51,844 nt of DNA from Rikenellaceae bacterium (lineage in GTDB: Bacteria > Bacteroidota > Bacteroidia > Bacteroidales > Rikenellaceae), in assembly GCA_021201795.1 (NCBI GenBank), contig JAJQEF010000045.1, positions 1 through 51,844 of the forward strand. Direction: 5' to 3'. Of this stretch, positions 1 to 7,893 are shown piece after piece; positions within the stretch are counted from its first letter, which is position 1; every line of letters starts with the position of its first letter. Under the pieces are notes generated by a model. It was not told where the DNA came from and made no database searches. It saw only the letters and a list, made by a program, of their open reading frames with translations. The position numbers and the translations under genes are program-made.

Positions 1-476
1 GAATGTCCGGATTGCCATATTTGATACAAATTGTGAGGGTTTACTGACATGAACGGCTTAGAATCCGTTAAATCAGAAATAAATTTAAGGAATAACCAAG
101 AACCCTTTTTTTCCTGAAAAACTAAAATCAAAGGGTTGGCGCAGGGACGGCGGGTAGACTGCAAGAGGACGTTCCTGCGCTTTTTATTTCAGGCTCGCGC
201 CTGACGTCTTCTACGGGCTTGCATGCAAATCCTTTACCGAGTAGTAATATGGCTCCGCGACGGAACCGGAATATTTTCAGGCTCACACCCGAGCCGACCT
301 CCGAATTTTGCGAAATAAAATTCTTATTACGATCAGGCTACAAATACAGAAAACTTTACATTATGGTTCATGCTTTAGTGTAGTAAACAGAATCCCTTCG
401 GAGATTAAAAAATTTACACGAAGTTTAACGTGTAAGTTTTTTATTGTTTCGCAGCAGAGCAAGTTTATAATACCGA
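1..476. other. gene-free left edge
   Basis: No convincing gene is visible. A short in-frame tail ending at a TGA at 22-24 could be the C-terminus of a gene that begins outside the window, but a few codons cannot prove this. The stretch contains a terminator-like hairpin at 139-185 and a small palindrome TCAGGC-TCGC-GCCTGA near 190-206. A reading frame from 308 to 502 has no recognisable features and runs over the 3' end of prfB, so I do not call it. Confidence 0.4.
139..185 (+). terminator. rho-independent terminator-like hairpin
   Basis: An 11-bp stem (GCGCAGGGACG at 139-149 pairing with CGTTCCTGCGC at 170-180, one G-T pair) is followed by five T residues. It would end a plus-strand transcript entering from the left. 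Its outer stem resembles those of the hairpins at 2455-2518 and 2554-2619. Confidence 0.6.
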
Positions 477-1569
477 CTACACGGTTTTACCAAATTCCAT
501 AAGGAAACTCTTAACGAATTCACCCAAGTTTCCATCCAAAACATCCTGTACGGAGGACGTTTCACACATTGTCCTGTGGTCCTTAACCATTTTATAAGGG
601 TGCATAACGTAGCTTCGTATCTGGGATCCCCACTCTATCTTTTTCTTCTGCCCCTCGAGATCGTTTTGTAATTCCATCCGCTTCTCCAGTTCCTTCTGAT
701 AAAGTTTGGATTTCAGTATCCTCATAGCATTTTCCTTGTTCATCAACTGGGAACGGGTCTCGGTATTTTCGACGACAATTCCGGACGGCTTGTGTTTCAA
801 ACGAACTCCGGTTTCCACTTTGTTGACATTCTGGCCTCCTGCTCCACCGGAACGATAAGTATCCCATTCTATATCTGCCGGGTTGACTACAATCTCAATC
901 GTATCGTCCACGGCAGGGGAAACAAATACGGATGCGAACGTAGTGTGCCTCCTGTTGCTGGAATCGAACGGCGACAGCCTTACGAGCCTGTGAACTCCGT
1001 TTTCGCTTTTAAGGAAGCCGTAAGCAAACTCTCCCACAAACTCTATAGTTGCGGATTTTACGCCAGCTTCTTCACCTTCCTGAATATCTATAACTTTTAC
1101 CTGCCAGTTATTGATCTCTCCCCAGCGCATATACATACGCATAAGCATCGATGCCCAATCGAGGCTCTCGGTACCTCCGGCTCCGGAATTGATCTCGAGA
1201 ATCGCCCCGAGCCTGTCCTCTTCGCTGCGGAGCATGTTCCGCATTTCGAGGTCCTCGATCCCGCCCAAAGCATTATCATAAAGTTCTTCTGCTTCAGATT
1301 CTTCAGCCAGCCCTTCTTTTATAAATTCAGGCATGAGTTCGAGATCGCCGATAAGTTTGTCTATCTCATCGTAACGGTCGATCCACGCCTTTATAGAAGC
1401 GTTTTTTTTGAGTTGTAGTTCGGCTTTTTTGGGATCGTCCCAGAAATCCGGATCCTGAGTCTTCGACTCTTCTTCTTCTAAAACTATTCGTTGATTATCG
1501 ATGTCAAAGATACCTCCTCAACGCATCCCGGCGCCTTACAAGATCGGATATTTTTTCGTGTTGTATCAT
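477..1569 (-). CDS. prfB: peptide chain release factor 2 (programmed +1 frameshift)
   Basis: RF2 reads UAA and UGA in the ribosomal A site and triggers peptide release. The gene starts with ATG at 1569-1567; 21 codons lead to an in-frame TGA at 1506-1504, and a +1 shift (CTT TGA C read as CTT GAC) opens the remaining 342 codons, giving 363 residues, the usual length. The SPF stop-recognition motif is near residues 199-201 and the catalytic GGQ, in the context SGGAGGQN, near 244-246. The frameshift makes production self-limiting, because abundant RF2 terminates at the internal UGA. The DUF4924 gene lies 10 bp upstream on the same strand, so the two may be cotranscribed. Starting at the internal ATG at 1334 would give 285 residues and omit the N-terminal helical domain, so I favour the frameshifted product. 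Confidence 0.95.
1503..1518 (-). promoter_or_regulatory. prfB: prfB +1 frameshift signal
   Basis: Read on the minus strand the site is AGG AGG TAT CTT TGA C. An AGGAGG Shine-Dalgarno-like stimulator (1518-1513) sits three bases before the CTT shift codon (1509-1507), followed by a weak UGA-C stop. This is the canonical RF2 autoregulatory site. It is notable because ordinary genes in this window lack clear Shine-Dalgarno sequences. Confidence 0.93.
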
Positions 1570-1579
1570 GGTTAATCTT

Positions 1580-2146
1580 TTATTTCTGTTCCGTTTTTTT
1601 ATATAAGTCGAACTTCCCGTCTTCGATCTCCTTATGTATCCTTGCCAATTGCGCCACGACAGGGGATATAAGCGCGAGGGTGTCGTCTACAAAGGTTTTA
1701 TGTTCCTCGTCGCCCTTGATACGATATAAAATCACCGCGTACAAAGCACGCAGGCACAGTTCGATATCGCTCATTGCCACCTTATCCATGCGAGCTCTTA
1801 TCTGTGGAAGTTCAGCGGCCAAAGGTTCGAATATTTTACGATATTCGTCACCTGCAGGTAGTTTAAGCAATGATTCGTGAAGTTCCTGAAGATCTTTTAT
1901 CAGATGAAGCGTAAGATCGAGATGCCCGTGTTCTTCTTTACCCTCGCTACGTAAAAGGTTTACAATATCCTGATACCAAAAAAATATCTCCATTTTTTCC
2001 TGGTCGGGAACCTGCTGCTTATCCACAAGCTGGCTGTATATCGCTTCCGGACTGAATTTCAGAGCGCGAAGTATATCCTCCAACTGCCAAATATAGATTA
2101 TATATTCGGCTATATTTTCTTTTCTTTTTTGTCTTGCTATCAGCAT
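1580..2146 (-). CDS. DUF4924 family protein
   Basis: A 188-residue cytoplasmic protein without signal peptide or membrane segment, predicted to be largely helical. The opening LIARQKRKENIAEYIIYIWQ closely matches the start of the DUF4924 family as I remember it, a family confined to Bacteroidota and without known function. The body carries several charged helices and a late segment YAVILYRIKGDEEHKTF. It ends 10 bp before the prfB start on the same strand, so it probably heads a two-gene transcript with the release factor. That pairing is only positional and does not by itself show a role in translation. Confidence 0.85.
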   Translation of the reverse strand: MLIARQKRKENIAEYIIYIWQLEDILRALKFSPEAIYSQLVDKQQVPDQEKMEIFFWYQDIVNLLRSEGKEEHGHLDLTLHLIKDLQELHESLLKLPAGDEYRKIFEPLAAELPQIRARMDKVAMSDIELCLRALYAVILYRIKGDEEHKTFVDDTLALISPVVAQLARIHKEIEDGKFDLYKKTEQK

Positions 2147-2177
2147 GTTATTTTCAAATTATATGCAACCGAAATTT

Positions 2178-2192
2178 AACAACGATTACGCC
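2178..2192 (+). repeat. direct repeat, left copy
   Basis: AACAACGATTACGCC occurs here and again at 2665-2679 in the same orientation. The two copies bracket the hairpin array. A 15-bp exact repeat within one kilobase is very unlikely by chance. Confidence 0.75.
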
Positions 2193-2229
2193 ATGTCCAC
2201 TATTGTCCGCAAATCGGAACATTTAACTG

Positions 2230-2237
2230 CAAAGATA
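2230..2237 (-). promoter_or_regulatory. possible -7 element for DUF4924-prfB
   Basis: Minus-strand TATCTTTG matches the Bacteroidota -7 consensus TAnnTTTG. It would give a leader of about 75 bases. No good -33 element is seen at the expected distance, so this is tentative. Confidence 0.35.
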
Positions 2238-2326
2238 ATAAAAAAGAGATCGTTGCGCGTGGGTAGTATAAAACGACCTACCGATCGTTTTTTTCCACAA
2301 TTTTTTATCTGCGAGGGATTATACAT

Positions 2327-2663
2327 AAAAAGAGTGCAGGATCAGTATTCGTCCGGAGGGCTCGCGTTACCCGTGGACGAATCTTTTCCCGCACTCAAAA
2401 ACCTCTTGTTCAAAGAAGAAGAGGTCTGGCGATGCCTCTGATATTTCAAAAAAAGGCGCAGAAGCGGATAATCAGGTAGATAACGTGGAAAACCCTACGC
2501 GATCCCCCGCTCTGCGCCGTGCCAATTTTATATATTATATGTACACAAAAATAGGGCGCAGTTGCAACACCCAATCTGAAGGCCTTGCAAGCCCTAATCC
2601 GGAGTGTTGAACTGCGCCCAAACCTGTCCTACCCAATGCAAAGGTAGGACATAGTTCGGGTTT
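2327..2663. other. array of five strong hairpins, candidate structured RNA
   Basis: Five inverted repeats follow each other with short or no linkers. At 2332-2396 the outer stem GAGTGCAGG/CCCGCACTC (one mismatch) encloses the perfect inner stem ATTCGTCC/GGACGAAT. At 2401-2425 the stem is ACCTCTT/AAGAGGT. At 2455-2518 it is GGCGCAGAAGCGG/CCGCTCTGCGCC with one bulge. At 2554-2619 it is GGGCGCAGTTGCAACAC/GTGTTGAACTGCGCCC with one bulged G. At 2620-2663 it is TGTCCTACC/GGTAGGACA inside AAACC/GGTTT. On the minus strand the hairpins at 2332 and 2455 are followed by T5 and T7, like intrinsic terminators. The segment may be one or more minus-strand small RNAs or stacked terminators downstream of the porin gene. 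I do not recognise an RNA family. Confidence 0.5.
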
Positions 2664-2664
2664 G

Positions 2665-2679
2665 AACAACGATTACGCC
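2665..2679 (+). repeat. direct repeat, right copy
   Basis: Second copy of AACAACGATTACGCC. It starts one base after the last hairpin of the array. Confidence 0.75.
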
Positions 2680-3097
2680 GAATTATAAACCTATTATCAT
2701 CCGATAATAGCTGCAAGTTTTCAGATTGGCATAAAGAGTCGTTTACCCTTTATAATATGTCGCGTGCCCGTGGGCACTTTTGTTTCTTAAAAAGCAAAGA
2801 AAAGAATAAAAAATTAAAGATGCAACACGTTGATTAATAATTAATTGAATCTCTTGCGGGTCGCAATAAATACTTTAGCGAAGCGCAAATTTTCTATTGC
2901 TGGGAAGCGAGGGTTACTATTTTGTTTTTCAGGGTGATAAATCAGACTCAGACTTTATGCAAAATATTTGTGAACTTTTTCTAAAAAATTTCGCTTCCGT
3001 CGCCACATCTTATCTTACGTTTGCATTTTATTTTGTGTAGCTAAAGAGTCTTTCAGAGTTTGAAAGATTTACTTATTTTATAAAAGGGGGGATTAAA

Positions 3098-4366
3098 TCA
3101 GAAATTATACTGGATCATGGCGTATATCCTGTTTGCCGTGCCATTGTCGCCGCTGAAATTTTTCCGGCGGCCGTAGAGATACTACAACCCTATCTGGCAA
3201 GCGGGAAGTATATTATAACAACTATTCACAGCGACATAATCCGCAAGGCGGTACGTATCCGGGGAATTAAAACCTTCGCGTCCATAAACACGCACATATC
3301 CGTATGTACCTGAGCAGAACCATTTATCCGTAAAATTATACTGCAACGCCCCGTACCATCCGAAGGTTCTCAAAGTCTGCATTCTTCCCGGATTACGGCC
3401 GTCCGCGACAAGATCGAAGCCGTTGCCGTTCAGATCCTGTATATACTGCGCCATGCCTTTACCGTAAACCGTCTCTCCGTAAACCTTAAATTTACGATTA
3501 AGCGGAGAAGCCATACTCAGATTCAGCCCCCATCCTAACTCGGAACGGGTTTTATCCGCAACAAGATCGCGGTAATAAAAATTACGGATCACCGATGCAA
3601 ACCGGATGTGCCCCTTTCCGTTATTCCAATAACGGGTGATCCACATCGGGATATCCGGCATCTTCTGATCCCCCGCGCTATAATTATCCGCATATACGGC
3701 ACTTATATCAGGATTTTCAACAGCTAGCCCTATCTTCCACTTATCATCGTGATTATATTCGTACCTTACCATGAAAGAATACTTATGTATAAGGGAGTTC
3801 GGCCCTTGGAAATCCACAGTAGGAGGTACCGCTTCTGTATCCTTAAGGCTGGTAAAATTCTTTCCGAACATAAATCCTTTGAATTCGATATATCCTTTCC
3901 TCATACGCAGATTGTTGCTCGCTCCCCTGAAATCCGTCTCTATATAGGCAGTTACCAGCCCCAAAACAGGAGCGTTGGCAACGGTTTTAAAGAACAGGCG
4001 CGAAGTGGTGCCGTCCATAAAAAATTTATGTTTCGAGAGACGGTCGGCGACAGGGATAAGGGAAGTATAAAAGTCGTTGTTATTAACGACTCCGTTAACA
4101 TCATAACCCACACGGAGATTTACATAACCGCCTATGCCGAATGCAAAATTTTTGTTGTTGTATATTACGAAATTCGGAAGATCGGACGCCCGGAAGCCTT
4201 TTTCCTGATTCTCCGAAAAATGCCGGAGCGCGTCATCGTCGCCTACAGGCGCGGTCGAAAGACGTGATACGACCAAGGATGTAGAATCGTTCTGCGAATA
4301 TGCATTAAAACAAAATATAAAAACTGTGCATAAGAGTATTGACCGAATATAAATTTCTTTTCCCAT
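3098..4366 (-). pseudogene. DcaP-like outer-membrane porin, interrupted by TAG
   Basis: The intact frame would encode about 422 residues: a signal peptide from ATG 4366 (hydrophobic ILLCTVFIFCFNAYSQ), then a beta-barrel rich in alternating aromatic strands, resembling DcaP-type porins of Bacteroidota. An in-frame TAG at 3184-3182 stops it after QIGL. Directly after the stop the same frame continues for 27 codons with YLYGRRKNFSGDNG and ends IYAMIQYNF, a typical barrel C-terminus with a final phenylalanine. A single base change from GAG (Glu) would explain the stop. Truncation removes the last strands and the C-terminal signal read by the BAM complex, so the protein probably cannot assemble. 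An upstream ATG at 4438 lies before the likely promoter and is not the start. Nonsense mutation is most likely; readthrough or sequencing error remain possible. Confidence 0.8.
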
Positions 4367-4390
4367 TATAACATGATTTGAGTTAATTAT

Positions 4391-4407
4391 CCGATTACAA
4401 TAATCGG
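4391..4407. repeat. palindrome in the porin leader
   Basis: CCGATTA-CAA-TAATCGG is a perfect 7-bp inverted repeat between the -7 element at 4418 and the porin start. It may be an operator or a leader hairpin. A shorter relative, CCGAT-TTT-ATCGG, lies between purH and gpsA. Confidence 0.4.
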
Positions 4408-4417
4408 TCCGTGGCGG

Positions 4418-4425
4418 CAAATATA
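4418..4425 (-). promoter_or_regulatory. -7 element of the porin gene
   Basis: Minus-strand TATATTTG matches TAnnTTTG and supports the start at 4366 over the ATG at 4438, which would lie upstream of transcription. The -33 element is not clear. Confidence 0.5.
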
Positions 4426-4436
4426 CGGATAAAAAC

Positions 4437-4470
4437 AAAAAAGAGGGGACCTCACGGTAACCTCTTTTTT
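4437..4470. terminator. bidirectional terminator between tatD and the porin gene
   Basis: AAAAAAGAGG at 4437-4446 pairs with CCTCTTTTTT at 4461-4470, with a small inner ACC/GGT stem. On the minus strand it would end dprA-tatD transcripts. Confidence 0.75.
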
Positions 4471-4599
4471 CTGAGGATCGCTCCCCAAAAACTACTAACC
4501 CAAACTTAAATAAATGAAGAAACCTTGTGTTTATATCTTATATCCCGAAGTAAAGGATTTGCTTTCTGATATGACTATTGCAATACACGTGCCAGAACT

Positions 4600-5391
4600 T
4601 TAACCGCGAATGGCAGAAAAAAGTTTTTCGGCATTCGATGTGGTCGTTTCCGCAACAGTTGCGACAGGAATATCTTTTAATTCCGCAATTTTTGCCGCTA
4701 TCAACGGAATATAACAGCTCTCGTTACGTTTGCCCCGGTAAGGCACAGGAGGAAGATAAGGCGCATCCGTTTCAAGTAAAATATCCTCTAATGGAATCAA
4801 AGGGATCACATCAGTCAAATCTGATTTTTTATAGGTCACGGGACCGCTTATTCCGACCTTGAAATCACCAAGCGTTTTGATAGTACGGTAATCTTCTTCT
4901 GTGCCGAAAAAACTATGAAATACGCCTCTAAGGCTATGCCCTTTGTAATCTTCAAGTACACGGAATATTTCCGCAAAAGCATCCCTCACGTGCAGCACAA
5001 CCGGAATATCGTATTTCAGGGCAAGTTCCAGTTGAAACCTCAGAGCCTTTTCCTGCTCTTTCTGAAAATCCCTGCTCCAGTAAAGATCGAGACCTATCTC
5101 TCCTACTGCAACAAAATCCACCGGTTTTTCTTCCAGATATTTTTCTACAAGGCGCAGATCCTGCATATAATCCGGATTATCGTTTACTGACGTCGGATGA
5201 AGTCCCATCATCGCATAGCAAACTCCCGGGAACTCCTTAACGGTCCGTATGACTTTTTCGTGCGTACCGGAATCCGTAGCGGGAAGCAATAATTTTTTAA
5301 CACCGTTTTCCACCGAACAGGCAACAACTTCCGCCCTGTCGGCATCGAACCTTTCATCGAATAAATGAGTATGGGTATCTATAAAATACAT
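4600..5391 (-). CDS. tatD: TatD family hydrolase
   Basis: A 263-residue metal-dependent amidohydrolase-fold enzyme; family members act as 3'-5' DNA exonucleases or D-aminoacyl-tRNA deacylases. Visible metal-site motifs are DTHTHL at residues 5-10, GEIGLD (about residue 97), VLHVRDA, the HSF segment in place of the frequent HCF, and ETDAPYLPPVPYRGKRNE near residues 208-225. Length is normal for the family. It begins 3 bp after the dprA stop codon, so the two are very likely one transcript. The linkage fits a nucleic-acid processing role but the physiological substrate cannot be read from sequence. Confidence 0.93.
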   Translation of the reverse strand: MYFIDTHTHLFDERFDADRAEVVACSVENGVKKLLLPATDSGTHEKVIRTVKEFPGVCYAMMGLHPTSVNDNPDYMQDLRLVEKYLEEKPVDFVAVGEIGLDLYWSRDFQKEQEKALRFQLELALKYDIPVVLHVRDAFAEIFRVLEDYKGHSLRGVFHSFFGTEEDYRTIKTLGDFKVGISGPVTYKKSDLTDVIPLIPLEDILLETDAPYLPPVPYRGKRNESCYIPLIAAKIAELKDIPVATVAETTTSNAEKLFSAIRG

Positions 5392-5394
5392 AAT

Positions 5395-6501
5395 TTAAAT
5401 TTTAGCGACCATATTTCCGGGCATTATCCTGATATACCCCGCAAGCTCCATCTCGAATGCCAGAAATGAAATCTTATAAACAGGCATATTGGCTATGACC
5501 GAAAGATCGTCGAATGAGCATGCTGTCTCCGGAATACTTTCATAAAGCGTTTTCATATCCGCCGGCATTTTTTCGGTTACGGAAAAAAATTCCGTTTGTA
5601 CGTTTTTTTTCTTCTTGTCCGGCACATCCCAGTTCAGAACTTCGAGAACATCTTTATAGCCACGGACCATATAAGCCTTCTGCTTATAAATGAGATTATT
5701 AGTACCCTCGGACGTTGCGTCCCCTATTTTTCCAGGAACCGCCATCACATCACGGTCATATCCATGGGCATAATTCGCCGTAGACAGGGATCCTCCCTTA
5801 TATGCCGATTCGATTATAATGCTTCCGGAACTCAAACCGGCTATTATCCGATTTCTGCGAAGAAAATTAGTAGGTTGCACCGCACACAGGGAATGAAATT
5901 CGGAGACTATGGCACCGCCTGTTTCAATTATCCTCTCCGCCTGTCTCTTATGCGCGGAAGGGTATATCCGATTCAACGGATTACCGAGTACGGCTACCGT
6001 TTTCAAACCTGAATCCATAGCAGAAACATGTGCACAGATATCGGTTCCATAAGCAAGTCCACTGACTATTACAGCATCCTGCACCACAGACGAAACTCCT
6101 GTCACGATTTCCCGGGTCACTTTTTCTCCGTAAGAAGTAAATTTTCTCGTTCCTACGACAGACATCCAGCGTCCGGAATTGAAATCGATATCACCCTTCA
6201 CGTACAGCACAAGAGGCGCATCACAGCATTCCTTGAGCAATTCAGGATATTTATCCGACGTTATGGAAATAATTTCGATTCCGTTCTTTTCTGCAAACCG
6301 TATTTCCGCTTCCGCGTCAGGGAAACCCCTGTTGTTCATAAGTTTATGTATTGCTGAAAGAGGAATCTGCGTTTCAGCGAAAATATCGTCCGGACAGGTT
6401 TTCATCGCGGCTTCGGCACTGCCGAACGTTTCTATCAGTTTTCTTCCCCGAATATTTCCTATCTCGGGGATCATGGTCAAAGCTATATCATAAATTATCA
6501 T
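5395..6501 (-). CDS. dprA: DNA-processing protein DprA
   Basis: DprA loads RecA onto incoming single-stranded DNA during natural transformation. The 368-residue product has an N-terminal helix-hairpin-helix-like part (residues 1-60, with PEIGNIRGRKLIETFG), the central Rossmann-like DprA domain starting at VVGTRKFTSYG, the motifs SGLAYGTDICAH, GNPLNRIYPSAH, SEFHS and RRNRIIAGLSSGSIIIE, and a C-terminal winged-helix DML1-like domain. I chose the ATG at 6501 because a -7 element at 6532-6525 lies between it and the alternative ATG at 6543. The gene is intact and cotranscribed with tatD. Dedicated competence genes are not otherwise seen in the window. Confidence 0.95.
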   Translation of the reverse strand: MIIYDIALTMIPEIGNIRGRKLIETFGSAEAAMKTCPDDIFAETQIPLSAIHKLMNNRGFPDAEAEIRFAEKNGIEIISITSDKYPELLKECCDAPLVLYVKGDIDFNSGRWMSVVGTRKFTSYGEKVTREIVTGVSSVVQDAVIVSGLAYGTDICAHVSAMDSGLKTVAVLGNPLNRIYPSAHKRQAERIIETGGAIVSEFHSLCAVQPTNFLRRNRIIAGLSSGSIIIESAYKGGSLSTANYAHGYDRDVMAVPGKIGDATSEGTNNLIYKQKAYMVRGYKDVLEVLNWDVPDKKKKNVQTEFFSVTEKMPADMKTLYESIPETACSFDDLSVIANMPVYKISFLAFEMELAGYIRIMPGNMVAKI

Positions 6502-6524
6502 CCGGAAGATTGAATAGTAAACTT

Positions 6525-6556
6525 CAAAAATAAAAATTCCCAAAGTGATTTACAAC
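6525..6556 (-). promoter_or_regulatory. promoter of dprA-tatD
   Basis: Minus-strand TATTTTTG (6532-6525) is a perfect TAnnTTTG element with TTG about 20 bp upstream (6555-6553). The predicted start of transcription is about 17 bases before the ATG at 6501. Confidence 0.55.
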
Positions 6557-6558
6557 TG

Positions 6559-6589
6559 TTTTCATATAGTATAAAAAGTGATATATTTG
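6559..6589 (+). promoter_or_regulatory. promoter of the HU-like gene
   Basis: TATATTTG at 6582-6589 is a perfect -7 element, with TTTT at 6559-6562 at the 19-bp spacing expected for -33. It overlaps the divergent dprA promoter, so the two genes share a compact regulatory region. Confidence 0.5.
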
Positions 6590-6610
6590 TAAAGTAAAAT
6601 TGTTTTAGCT

Positions 6611-7303
6611 ATGGTTGGAGATATAATTACCGATTTTCTGAAAGAAAACAGGAGAATAGTTATTCCGGATCTTGGAGCATTTCTTAAAAAAGATGATTCC
6701 TCTGTAGTATTCGTTCCGTTTTTAAATAAGAACGATGGGGTACTGTCGGAAATCGTGGGGAAATTTTACAGCGTTTCCTCTGCTGAAGCGGACTCCATTA
6801 TATCTCAATATGTTTTAAGCATAAATAATTCTATCTCAGACAACGGGTATTTTTTTATAAAAAACCTGGGCTCCTTGAAAAAAGACCGTAACGGCATATT
6901 GTACCTTGATACAAAAGAACCGGATAAAGCTCCCATACAAAAATCAGATCGGACGGAAGATATCAAAGAAGCCATTATTTTTCCACAAGTCGAGGCAGTA
7001 AAAGAAACACCTAAGATAATCGAGCCTGGTAAAGCCGAAATTCCGCTGACTTTGAACGACGTGATCAAAACTCAGCAAAAACCTGCGGCATCCCCAACAC
7101 CTGTAGTTTCCAGTCCCGCTACCACACCTATCGAGGAAAAACGTTTCCCAAAACCAAAAAGGGATATTCCGCAACAACCGGTTAAAAAATCCCGCAAACC
7201 GGATTTCATCCTGATAGTTTCGATAATAATCGCAATTATTGCCATAATAGTAATGATTTACAGTTATTATATTACAAAACCTGTCGTGTTCCCGTTAAAT
7301 TAA
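6611..7303 (+). CDS. HU-CCDC81-type membrane protein
   Basis: The 230-residue protein begins with a divergent HU/IHF-like segment (residues 1-90: DIITDFLKENRRIVIPDLGAF, later GYFFIKNLGSLKKDRNGILY), the pattern annotated as CCDC81-like prokaryotic HU domain. A proline- and lysine-rich linker follows (about residues 95-195), then a strongly hydrophobic segment FILIVSIIIAIIAIIVMIYS near 199-218 and a short tail. The inferred topology is a cytoplasmic HU-like domain tethered to the inner membrane. Related Bacteroidota proteins I recall carry a C-terminal peptidoglycan-binding SPOR domain; none is visible here. It is divergent from dprA and 43 bp ahead of tpx, with which it may be cotranscribed. 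Confidence 0.75.
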   Translation: MVGDIITDFLKENRRIVIPDLGAFLKKDDSSVVFVPFLNKNDGVLSEIVGKFYSVSSAEADSIISQYVLSINNSISDNGYFFIKNLGSLKKDRNGILYLDTKEPDKAPIQKSDRTEDIKEAIIFPQVEAVKETPKIIEPGKAEIPLTLNDVIKTQQKPAASPTPVVSSPATTPIEEKRFPKPKRDIPQQPVKKSRKPDFILIVSIIIAIIAIIVMIYSYYITKPVVFPLN

Positions 7304-7346
7304 AGATTTTGGCATTGTAATTGAACGATAAATGTTCAAAAATGCC

Positions 7347-7859
7347 ATGGATACGAATACGGTTATATTTAGAGGTAAATCTATAAATCTGATCGGCAAC
7401 CATTTGAAAATCGGGAATCATGCTCCGGAATTCAGGGTTACTGATAAAGATTTGAATATTGTCTCTTCTTCCATCTATAAGGACAAAAACATAATAATAA
7501 GTGTTTTTCCTTCAGTAGACACTTCCGTGTGCAGTTTCCAGAATATAAAATTCAATAAGGAAGCAGCCAATCTCAACAACACTGCGATAATAGCTATTTC
7601 AGTGGATCTTCCTTTTGCCCAGCAAAGGTTCTGCGCTGCTGAGAGCATAGAAAAACTTCAGATTTATTCAGACTATAATCTTCTGGACTTCGGTAGGAAA
7701 TATGGTTTCGTAATGGAACCCCTGCGCCTACTGGCACGAGGAGTAGTGGTCATAGACCGCAAAGGAGAAATAAGACATATTGAATACGTACAAAATATAA
7801 GCGACGAACCAGATTATGAAAGAGCTCTATCCGTCGCCAGAGAAATAATGTTAATATAA
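7347..7859 (+). CDS. tpx: thiol peroxidase, atypical 2-Cys
   Basis: Tpx reduces hydrogen and alkyl peroxides using thioredoxin. The 170-residue protein has the thioredoxin fold with the peroxidatic cysteine in FPSVDTSVC (residue 62) and the resolving cysteine in LPFAQQRFCAAE (residue 96), and ends with the family hallmark EPDYERAL. I chose the ATG at 7347 because homologues start close to VIFRGKSINL; an in-frame ATG at 7332 adds five residues. The gene follows the HU-like gene without an obvious terminator. It is the only oxidative-stress enzyme seen in the window, consistent with an anaerobe that meets occasional oxygen. Confidence 0.93.
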   Translation: MDTNTVIFRGKSINLIGNHLKIGNHAPEFRVTDKDLNIVSSSIYKDKNIIISVFPSVDTSVCSFQNIKFNKEAANLNNTAIIAISVDLPFAQQRFCAAESIEKLQIYSDYNLLDFGRKYGFVMEPLRLLARGVVVIDRKGEIRHIEYVQNISDEPDYERALSVAREIMLI

Positions 7860-7893
7860 AATAATAAAACCTATTTAAATAATAATTCTGATT

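Larger units (their letters stand above)
2147..3097. other. 950-bp stretch without a gene
   Basis: No reading frame here has recognisable protein features. The left half carries the flanking direct repeats and the hairpin array described separately. The right half is AT-rich and contains a 14-bp palindrome GTGCCCGTGGGCAC at 2764-2777 followed by TTTTG. I see no tRNA, tmRNA or RNase P signature and no insertion-sequence ends. Confidence 0.6.

Noticed and set aside
2145-2441. A 98-codon frame on the plus strand over the hairpin array
   Set aside because: No family-like features, and it runs through strong inverted repeats; the region looks non-coding.
2554-2619. Integron attC site, because of the imperfect palindrome with a bulged G
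   Set aside because: The expected GTTRRRY and RYYYAAC core sites are not properly placed, and no integrase or cassette genes are seen.
2641-2680. tRNA T-arm-like sequence near the right direct repeat
   Set aside because: No acceptor stem, anticodon arm or CCA end can be built around it.
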